From: an uncultured Bacteroidota bacterium
GTDB lineage: Bacteria; Bacteroidota; Bacteroidia; Bacteroidales; P3
Reading direction: 5' to 3'
Assembly: GCA_902766265.1 (NCBI GenBank)
Contig: CACXCY010000047.1
Span: forward strand, 1 to 5,538
DNA: 5,538 bases
Under the pieces are notes generated by a model, which saw nothing but the letters and a program-made list of their open reading frames with translations, was not told where the DNA came from and made no database searches. Shown here in pieces: positions 1 through 5,538 of the stretch (position 1 is its first letter; every line of letters starts with the position of its first letter). Made by a program: the position numbers and the translations under genes.

Positions 1-420
1 CCCTACAAGGATGCCAGCCGCATGAACGACGACGGCGAGCCCTCGGGGACGGCAGGACGACCCATCCACGGACAACTGCTGTCGAAGGACCTGACCGACG
101 TTCTGGTGGTCGTGGTGCGCTATTTCGGCGGCATCAAACTGGGCGTGCCAGGTCTCATCAACGCCTACCGCACGGCGACACGCGATGCGCTGGACCACGC
201 CACCATCATAGAGAAGACCATCGACTGCAGCTACCGCCTGCATTTCGAATATCCGCTGATGAACGACGTGATGCGCCTGCTGAAAGAATACGACGCGGCG
301 CCGCGAAACCAGCAATACGGAATGGACTGCACCTTGGAGTTCAGCGTGCGGCAGTCGCTCAGCGTGATGGCATACGACGCTTTCGCCCTGCTGCGCGGCG
401 TGACGATAGAGTCCATATAA
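1..420 (+). CDS. YigZ/IMPACT (UPF0029) family protein, 5' end missing
   Basis: The reading frame is open from the first base, so the gene begins upstream; 139 codons and a TAA stop are visible. The Met codon at 22 lies inside the conserved core and is not the start. The visible part opens with the IMPACT/UPF0029 signature NDDGEPSGTAGRPI (about visible residues 9-22), followed by VVVRYFGGIKLGVPGLINAY, the second hallmark of the family. The remaining 80 or so residues match the position of the C-terminal DUF1949 ferredoxin-like domain, here with a FEYPLMNDVMRLL segment. Bacterial members are usually about 200 residues, so roughly 60 N-terminal residues are missing. Eukaryotic IMPACT regulates the kinase GCN2. 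The bacterial YigZ proteins are cytosolic and have no firmly established reaction; a nucleic-acid or ribosome-related role is only an inference. The gene ends 44 bases before the helicase gene on the same strand. Confidence 0.93.
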   Translation, partial: PYKDASRMNDDGEPSGTAGRPIHGQLLSKDLTDVLVVVVRYFGGIKLGVPGLINAYRTATRDALDHATIIEKTIDCSYRLHFEYPLMNDVMRLLKEYDAAPRNQQYGMDCTLEFSVRQSLSVMAYDAFALLRGVTIESI

Positions 421-464
421 CCAAGTACCAACGATTTTTCCAATAGATTAAAACACCAAACACC
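421..464 (+). other. A/T-rich spacer and leader of the helicase gene
   Basis: This 44-base gap between the YigZ-family stop and the helicase start is about 64% A+T (28 of 44) and holds only three G residues, so there is no Shine-Dalgarno-like AGGAGG. A purine-poor, A-rich leader without such a site is normal for Bacteroidota. An in-frame TAG at 444-446 limits how far upstream the helicase can begin. I see no inverted repeat that could be a terminator and no match to the Bacteroides -7 box (TAnnTTTG), so a separate promoter here is not supported, and readthrough from the upstream gene is plausible. Confidence 0.5.
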
Positions 465-2885
465 TTGTCAGACCTACTCTCCCAACTCAACGAAGCGCAG
501 CGCGAAGCTGCCATGTGCACCGAAGGCCCCGTAATGATTATCGCCGGCGCCGGCTCGGGCAAGACACGCACGCTCACCTACCGCATCGCCCATCTCATTG
601 AGAAAGGTGTCGACCCCTTCAACATACTTGCGCTGACCTTTACCAACAAGGCGGCTGCCGAGATGAAGGAACGTATCATCAAACTGGTGGGTGCCGACGC
701 CCGCAACATCTGGATGGGCACCTTCCACTCTGTCTTTGCCCGCATCCTGCGAGCCGAAGCCACCAAGATTGGCTACGTCTCCTCTTTCACCATCTACGAC
801 AGCGACGACAGTAAGTCGGCCATCAGGCAAATCATCAAACAACTCAACCTCGATCCGAAGACCTACAACCACAGCTATGTGCAGAACCGCATCTCCATGG
901 CCAAAAGCAACCTGATTTCGGATGAAGAATACCTGAACAACGCCACCATACAACAGGAAGACCAGACGGCACGCAAGCCGATGATAGGCACCATCTACAA
1001 GATGTACAACCAACGGCTGCGCAACTCCATGGCGATGGACTTTGACGACCTGCTCTTCAATACCAATGTGCTGCTGCGCGACTTCCCCGACGTATTAATC
1101 AAGTACCAACAGCGCTTCCGCTACATCATGGTGGACGAGTATCAGGACACCAACTATGCGCAGTACCTGATTGTGAAAAAGCTGGCTGCACGTTTCCAGA
1201 ACATTTGCGTGGTGGGCGACGACGCACAGAGCATCTATGCCTTCCGCGGTGCCAACATACAGAACATCTTCCATTTCCAGCGCGACTACGCGGCGACCAA
1301 GCTCTTCAAGTTGGAACAGAACTACCGTTCGACTCAGAATATTGTCAATGCCTCCAACTCCATCATATCGAACAACAAGGAGCGCATCCCCAAGGAGGTG
1401 TGGACAGACAACGGCGACGGCCAACGCATCAAACTCCTCTGCACCGCCGACGAACGGGAGGAGGGCAGCGTGGTGGCCGACATGATTCAGCATGCCCATC
1501 TGGAAGAGAATATTGACTACGGTGGATTTGCTATACTCTACCGCACTAACAAGCAGTCGCGCGCTTTGGAGGAGGCGCTGCGCAAGATGTCGATACCCTA
1601 CCGTGTCTATGCCGGCATTTCCTTCTACGGCCGCAAGGAGATCAAGGATGTACTGGCCTACCTACGTCTCGTGGTGAACAACCATGATGACGAGTCCCTG
1701 ATACGGTCCATCAACTATCCTCCACGCGGCATCGGCCAGACCACCATGGACAAGGTGCGCCTTGCTGCCGCCGACAACGACGTGAGCATCTGCACCGTGC
1801 TGGAGAATCTACCGAACTTCAACCTAGGCATCAACAGCGGCACAACACAGCGCATCAACGAGTTTATGACGATGATTAAGCTGTTCTCCGCCATGATTTA
1901 CGACACCGATGCCTACACACTGGCCAAGAAAGTCATCTACGCATCCGGCATCATCAAACTGCTGCAAGACGACCAAGACCCCGACAATCCCAACCGCATC
2001 GAAAACATCGAAGAGTTGCTCAACGGTATACAGGAGTTCTGCGAGAAAGAGGACCTCATCACACCTGGACAAGACAACAGCGAGGACAGCGGTGCCTCCG
2101 TGGGCAAAGAGGGCATCAACGGCATAGAGAAACTCTTTGCCGATGCTTCGGCCGACACCGCCTCCGACAAACACAAAGCACCCGAAAGCGGAAAGATAAA
2201 GACCCTTGACCTCTTCCTTCAACAGGTGCTTCTGCTTACCTCCGAAGACAAAGGCGAGGACGAAGGCGACCACGTGTCGCTGATGACTATCCATTCGGCC
2301 AAAGGTCTGGAGTTCCCTTACGTCTTCGTGACGGGAATGGAGGAGAACCTGTTCCCCTCCGTGATGAGCATCTCGAGCCGGCAGGACTTGGAGGAGGAGC
2401 GACGCCTGTTCTATGTCGCTGTGACACGTGCTGAACGGCATCTTGTGCTCTCCTACGCCCTGACGCGCTACCAGAACGGCTCCTCATCGTGCCAGGAACT
2501 CTCACGCTTCGTTGAGGAAATCGACGAGCGGTATATTGAACGCCCTCACACCAGAAGTACCTTCCCACGTGCCGGCGAATTGCCACGCGGACTGATCGGA
2601 CATCGCACCAACGGCCTCTCGCCCCAGTTTCAGAAGAAACAGCAAGACGTGCGACGCAACCTCAAAAAGATAGAGCACTCCAAGAGCACCCCCACACAAG
2701 GTAACTCCTTAGCCGAAATCAACGCCATAATGCCAGGCATGCGCGTGCTGCACGCCAAGTTTGGACAAGGAAAGGTGCTTTCGGTCGAAGGAGAGGGCGA
2801 CAGCCGCAAGGCACACATCTTTTTTGAACAACTCGGCGAGAAACAGCTGCTGCTGAAATTCGCCAAACTGACAATAATAGAATAA
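465..2885 (+). CDS. UvrD/PcrA-type superfamily 1 ATP-dependent DNA helicase
   Basis: An 806-residue 3'-5' DNA helicase, expected to act in nucleotide excision and mismatch repair and in clearing proteins from DNA. All SF1A motifs are present in order: Q motif LNEAQREAA (8-16), Walker A AGAGSGKT (27-34), Ia ALTFTNKAAAEM (56-67), GTFHS (85-89), Walker B VDEYQDTN (223-230), III GDDAQSIYAFRGA (251-263), IV LEQNYRS (283-289), V VSLMTIHSAKGLEF (604-617) and VI EEERRLFYVAVTRA (643-656). The C-terminus carries a PcrA/UvrD tudor-like segment, PGMRVLHAKFGQGKVLSV (757-774). This makes it a full-length, apparently active enzyme. TTG at 465 is chosen because an in-frame stop lies at 444-446 and the first in-frame ATG (513) would remove the Q motif; ATT at 447 is the only longer alternative I noticed. 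A low-complexity acidic stretch at about 531-576 looks like an insertion before motif V. Whether to call it uvrD or pcrA cannot be settled here. Confidence 0.96.
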   Translation: MSDLLSQLNEAQREAAMCTEGPVMIIAGAGSGKTRTLTYRIAHLIEKGVDPFNILALTFTNKAAAEMKERIIKLVGADARNIWMGTFHSVFARILRAEATKIGYVSSFTIYDSDDSKSAIRQIIKQLNLDPKTYNHSYVQNRISMAKSNLISDEEYLNNATIQQEDQTARKPMIGTIYKMYNQRLRNSMAMDFDDLLFNTNVLLRDFPDVLIKYQQRFRYIMVDEYQDTNYAQYLIVKKLAARFQNICVVGDDAQSIYAFRGANIQNIFHFQRDYAATKLFKLEQNYRSTQNIVNASNSIISNNKERIPKEVWTDNGDGQRIKLLCTADEREEGSVVADMIQHAHLEENIDYGGFAILYRTNKQSRALEEALRKMSIPYRVYAGISFYGRKEIKDVLAYLRLVVNNHDDESLIRSINYPPRGIGQTTMDKVRLAAADNDVSICTVLENLPNFNLGINSGTTQRINEFMTMIKLFSAMIYDTDAYTLAKKVIYASGIIKLLQDDQDPDNPNRIENIEELLNGIQEFCEKEDLITPGQDNSEDSGASVGKEGINGIEKLFADASADTASDKHKAPESGKIKTLDLFLQQVLLLTSEDKGEDEGDHVSLMTIHSAKGLEFPYVFVTGMEENLFPSVMSISSRQDLEEERRLFYVAVTRAERHLVLSYALTRYQNGSSSCQELSRFVEEIDERYIERPHTRSTFPRAGELPRGLIGHRTNGLSPQFQKKQQDVRRNLKKIEHSKSTPTQGNSLAEINAIMPGMRVLHAKFGQGKVLSVEGEGDSRKAHIFFEQLGEKQLLLKFAKLTIIE

Positions 2886-2888
2886 CCT

Positions 2889-3344
2889 ATGCGTTTGGTA
2901 ATACAACGAGTGAGTGAAGCGTCGGTGAGCATCGGCGGAACCCTGAAGGCAGCCATAGGAAAAGGGCTGATGGTTCTCGTGGGCATCGAAGACGCTGATA
3001 CCAACGAGGACATCGAGTGGCTCTGCGGAAAACTGCTGCGACTGCGTATCTTTGACGATGCCGATGGGGTGATGAACCTGCCGGTGACCGATGTTACCGA
3101 TGCAGGCATTCTGGTGGTGAGCCAGTTCACGCTGATGGCATCTACACGCAAAGGCAACCGCCCCAGCTATCTGCGGGCCTCGAAACCCGATATCGCTGTG
3201 CCGTTGTATGAAAGATTCATCGCCCGTCTCACCACGGACTTTGGCCGTCCAGTCGCCACGGGAGTATTCGGGGCCGACATGCAGGTGGCGCTAGTCAACG
3301 ACGGGCCTGTAACCATAATAATCGATTCGCACTTGAGAGAATAA
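2889..3344 (+). CDS. dtd: D-aminoacyl-tRNA deacylase (DTD)
   Basis: A 151-residue cytosolic homodimeric hydrolase that removes D-amino acids (classically D-Tyr), and also glycine mischarged on tRNA-Ala, from tRNA, so it protects translation from wrong chirality. The length is typical of bacterial DTD (about 145-150). It starts with MRLVIQRVSEASV, the normal family N-terminus. The active-site motif SQFTL is at 78-82, followed by KGNRPSY (88-94), and the second signature NDGPVT is at 137-142 with the Gly-Pro pair (139-140), whose cis peptide bond gives chiral selectivity. GVFGADM (125-131) is also characteristic. The MNL segment (62-64) is followed by Pro where many homologues have Ser; this stretch varies in the family as I recall it. 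ATG at 2889 is 3 bases after the helicase stop, which suggests cotranscription and possible translational coupling. Confidence 0.97.
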   Translation: MRLVIQRVSEASVSIGGTLKAAIGKGLMVLVGIEDADTNEDIEWLCGKLLRLRIFDDADGVMNLPVTDVTDAGILVVSQFTLMASTRKGNRPSYLRASKPDIAVPLYERFIARLTTDFGRPVATGVFGADMQVALVNDGPVTIIIDSHLRE

Positions 3345-3350
3345 CACACC

Positions 3351-4889
3351 ATGGGAATCATTGCACGACAGAGTATCAAAGGGGCACTGGCCAACTACCT
3401 GGGAGTGGCGATAGGATTCGTCATCACGTTTTTTGTGGTGACACGCTACTTGACGGAAGAGGAGGTGGGACTGACCCGCGTGATGGTGGATGCCGCCATG
3501 ATTTTCGCCTCTTTGGCCCAGTTAGGCACCAACTCCTCCATCGTGAAGTTCTTCCCGTGGTTCAGAGACGAGAGCGATGGACGCAATGGTGTGCCGAACC
3601 ACGGTATCTTCGGATTGTCGTTGCTACTGCCGATGATAGGATTCCTGATAGTGGCATTGCTGTTTCTGATATTCCGCGAGCCGTTGATAGAGGTATATGC
3701 TGAGAAATCGCCTTTGGTGGCCGACTACTTCTATCTGCTGCCGATGCTCATCTTCTTTACTCTGTATCTGGCTGTGTTCGAGACCAACGCATCGGTATTG
3801 ATGCGCATCACGGTGCCCAAGATGGTGCGCGAAGTAGGCGTGCGGCTCTTCAACTTGGCAGCTTATCTGCTTTATGGCTACCATGTCATCGGGCTGGATA
3901 TGTTTGTATGGATGTTCTGCGGCAGCTATGGATTGGCGATGTTGCTCAACCTCTTCTACCTGATGAAGCTAAACAACTTCCGCTGGAGTGTACTGAAGGT
4001 GGACTGGCGTTTCCTGACGCGGGAACGGCGGCGGGAGATAGGACGCTACACATTATTTATGACTGCCACTGTGTTGGCAGGCAACGTGCCCTACATCAAC
4101 TCGTTATTCCTCGGAGCCAAAGCAGGACTGGCACTGACGGGCGTCTACACCATTGCCTTCTACATAGCCAACGTGGTGGAGGTTCCCTACCGCTCGCTGG
4201 GTGCCATCTCACGTCCGGTGGTGGCTGCTGCTGTGAAGGAGAACAACTGGGGCGAGGTGAATCGCCTGGTACGCCAGGTGTCGCTACACCAGCTGTTGGT
4301 CTCCAGCGCCATATTCCTAATCATCTGGATTAACCTCGACACACTCTATGCCTTCATTCCCAATGGAGCCAGCTATGCCGGCGGTGCAGGAGTGGTGCTG
4401 ATGATGGGTATGGCTAAGGCCTTCAACTCGTCGTTCTCGATAGCTTCCGACGTGCTGAACTTCTCACGATACTATTCTCGATCCCTCTTCTTTATCGCTG
4501 TGATGACGGCGAGTGCCATCGTGCTGAATTCAACACTCATCGGGGTGTGGAGCATCACGGGTGCCGCTGCCGCCACACTCTTCTCCTACCTGCTCTACTA
4601 CCTGCTGATGCTGGGCTACCTCTATTGGCGTACCAAGGTGAGTATCTTCTCGGTGGGACAGTTGAAGGTGTTGGTGCTGATTGGGGTAGGATTTGCTTTG
4701 AACCTGCTATGGACGAACGCGGTGACCCCATTGTTCGATGCCTCAAAATACATGCTGCTGCTCGATGCCGTGTTGAAGACCGTGGCGATGACGGCGCTGC
4801 TGGCAGTGGCAGTATACGCTTGGAGAATAAGCCCCACGGTGAACGAAATGATAAAAAAGCTAATAGTCAAGAACAATTTAAAATCATAA
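3351..4889 (+). CDS. Wzx-like polysaccharide/oligosaccharide flippase (MOP superfamily)
   Basis: A 512-residue polytopic inner-membrane protein, with the length and hydrophobic pattern of polysaccharide-biosynthesis flippases that move lipid-linked sugar repeat units across the cytoplasmic membrane. By eye there are about 12-14 hydrophobic segments, around residues 12-30, 44-60, 86-108, 124-145, 163-180, 184-205, 233-254, 260-278, 314-334, 344-358, 378-397, 401-425, 437-455 and 467-491. Basic loops such as LTRERRREIGRY (222-233) fit cytoplasmic placement. The N-terminus, with GALANYLGVAIGFVITFFVV (11-30) followed by TRYLTEEEVGL, and the central VPYRSLGAISRPVVAAA (278-294), resemble Bacteroidota O-antigen/teichoic-acid exporter homologues. 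The substrate cannot be deduced: no glycosyltransferase or polymerase gene lies in the window. The ATG is 6 bases after the dtd stop. A different MOP transporter, such as a MurJ- or MATE-type protein, is less likely but not excluded by inspection. Confidence 0.88.
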   Translation: MGIIARQSIKGALANYLGVAIGFVITFFVVTRYLTEEEVGLTRVMVDAAMIFASLAQLGTNSSIVKFFPWFRDESDGRNGVPNHGIFGLSLLLPMIGFLIVALLFLIFREPLIEVYAEKSPLVADYFYLLPMLIFFTLYLAVFETNASVLMRITVPKMVREVGVRLFNLAAYLLYGYHVIGLDMFVWMFCGSYGLAMLLNLFYLMKLNNFRWSVLKVDWRFLTRERRREIGRYTLFMTATVLAGNVPYINSLFLGAKAGLALTGVYTIAFYIANVVEVPYRSLGAISRPVVAAAVKENNWGEVNRLVRQVSLHQLLVSSAIFLIIWINLDTLYAFIPNGASYAGGAGVVLMMGMAKAFNSSFSIASDVLNFSRYYSRSLFFIAVMTASAIVLNSTLIGVWSITGAAAATLFSYLLYYLLMLGYLYWRTKVSIFSVGQLKVLVLIGVGFALNLLWTNAVTPLFDASKYMLLLDAVLKTVAMTALLAVAVYAWRISPTVNEMIKKLIVKNNLKS

Positions 4890-4892
4890 GAT

Positions 4893-5538
4893 ATGAAGAA
4901 ATTGTTTATCATTTGGTTCATCGGGCTCATGGCGCTTCTAAATCCCATGGGAGTAAAAGGACAAACAGAAACTGATTGTCCCTGGTTTAAGAATCCGATG
5001 GTATTCGGCAACACAGGAACTCCCAGTAGTAACACTTTCCGTGGCTGGTCGGCTCGCGTAGGACAACGCATCTCGTCGGGAGCATCATCAGGTACCGTAG
5101 TGTACAGCACCTGCGCCGCCTCCAATTGTCAAAATATCATAGGACACAACAACATTACCTCGAATCAGTACAACACAGGACCTGACGCTGGCATCACATG
5201 CTGCAATCACGGGTCTCTATGGGATGCCGCACAGGACCATCGTTTCATGATTATCACTTCTGCCAATGCAGGCATCGACCAACTCACCATCAATGGCAAC
5301 AACGGTATGCAACGTATCCCTCCTGGATACACTTCCTCTATCCGCCTCGGTGACCCTCGCGCTTCCTATGACGGCGCAGCCCATGGCACTCTATGGAACA
5401 GCAGCAACGCCAACAAAAGCTCCGAAGCCCTCTTCTACACTCTCAATGTCAACCCGAACAATGCCCTGCTCTTCATCAATTACGCTGTTGTAGGACGCTG
5501 CTATGACCACGAAGCCCCCGTAGCTGGCGAATTCCTTC
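4893..5538 (+). CDS. Exported cysteine-containing surface protein, 3' end missing
   Basis: A frame open from ATG 4893 to the window edge (215 codons plus one base, no stop), so the protein is longer than seen. It begins 3 bases after the flippase stop. Residues 1-23 form a classic Sec signal peptide: MKK, a hydrophobic core LFIIWFIGLMALLNPMGV, and a probable cleavage after VKG before QTET. No lipobox cysteine follows, so a lipoprotein is unlikely. The mature part is rich in Asn, Ser, Thr and Gly and has six Cys (29, 74, 79, 103, 104, 203), which suggests disulfides outside the cytoplasm. The segment IPPGYTSSIRLGDP (142-155), then ALFYTLNVNPNNALLFINYAVV (179-200, described by its core LNVNPNNALL), resembles by memory the N-terminal domain of large Bacteroidota secreted proteins, often with PKD repeats and a gliding-type or type IX sorting C-terminus. 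That C-terminal part is outside the window, so the assignment is tentative and no function is claimed. Confidence 0.85.
   Translation, partial: MKKLFIIWFIGLMALLNPMGVKGQTETDCPWFKNPMVFGNTGTPSSNTFRGWSARVGQRISSGASSGTVVYSTCAASNCQNIIGHNNITSNQYNTGPDAGITCCNHGSLWDAAQDHRFMIITSANAGIDQLTINGNNGMQRIPPGYTSSIRLGDPRASYDGAAHGTLWNSSNANKSSEALFYTLNVNPNNALLFINYAVVGRCYDHEAPVAGEFL

Noticed and set aside
474..1013. A 179-codon open frame on the minus strand inside the helicase gene
   Set aside because: It lies opposite the highly conserved helicase motifs I to Ib, its translation has no recognisable domain, and long antisense frames are expected from the codon bias of GC-richer coding DNA.
1824..2441. A 205-codon open frame on the minus strand inside the helicase gene
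   Set aside because: It is fully antisense to the helicase 2B region and motifs V and VI, its protein looks like a mirror of biased codons (many Val, Leu, His, Gly), and it has no independent start context or homology that I recognise.
3908..4333. A 141-codon + strand frame overlapping the flippase
   Set aside because: It is out of frame with a convincing membrane protein and its composition (Gln, His, Gly, Arg, Cys mix) looks like a shifted reading of the real gene.
4815..4822. TACGCTTG, one mismatch from the Bacteroides -7 promoter box TAnnTTTG, about 70 bases upstream of the exported-protein gene
   Set aside because: It lies inside the flippase coding sequence, and no TTTG/TTG -33 element is found at the proper distance upstream, so it is probably chance.
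3351..4889. Horizontal acquisition of the flippase, suggested by its G/T-richer coding strand compared with the C/A-rich helicase gene
   Set aside because: The bias is explained by its hydrophobic composition (many Leu, Val and Phe codons such as CTG, GTG and TTG). No mobile element, tRNA or repeat flanks it.
4547..4975. A 142-codon + strand frame spanning the end of the flippase and the start of the exported-protein gene
   Set aside because: It overlaps two better-supported genes in another frame, and its translation is low in recognisable structure. The signal-peptide frame from 4893 explains this DNA better.
4893..5538. Reading the exported protein as a lipoprotein
   Set aside because: The first cysteine is residue 29 in the context TETDC, which lacks the hydrophobic lipobox residues, and it falls several residues after the likely Sec cleavage site.

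Overview
The window looks like ordinary chromosomal DNA from a member of the Bacteroidota, most likely Bacteroidales (Prevotella-like, but the genus cannot be fixed from this sequence). The reasons are: none of the complete genes has an obvious Shine-Dalgarno sequence, the one intergenic spacer before a long gene is A/T-rich, the flippase and helicase have the sequence style of Bacteroidales homologues, and the last gene resembles large secreted proteins found in that phylum. Coding GC is moderate, a little above half by eye.

Five genes lie head to tail on the + strand and cover almost all of the window. They are: (1) the 3' part of a YigZ/IMPACT-family gene, cut by the left edge (1-420); (2) a complete UvrD/PcrA-type superfamily 1 DNA helicase that appears to start at TTG (465-2885); (3) dtd, D-aminoacyl-tRNA deacylase (2889-3344); (4) a Wzx-like polysaccharide/lipid-linked oligosaccharide flippase of the MOP superfamily (3351-4889); (5) the 5' part of a gene for an exported, cysteine-containing protein, cut by the right edge (4893-5538). 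The fifth gene has no stop codon inside the window.

Genes 2 to 5 are separated by only 3, 6 and 3 bases, so they are probably cotranscribed and perhaps translationally coupled. Gene 1 is 44 bases from gene 2. No terminator hairpin, RNA gene, CRISPR array, insertion sequence or long repeat was seen. There are no gaps above 300 bases without a gene.

The genes do not form one obvious pathway. The first three are housekeeping functions (a conserved protein of unclear role, DNA repair, and translation proofreading). The last two concern the cell envelope or surface (glycan export and a secreted protein). No convincing new defence or mobile system is present. The most interesting object is the truncated exported protein at the right end, which may be the N-terminus of a long surface protein.
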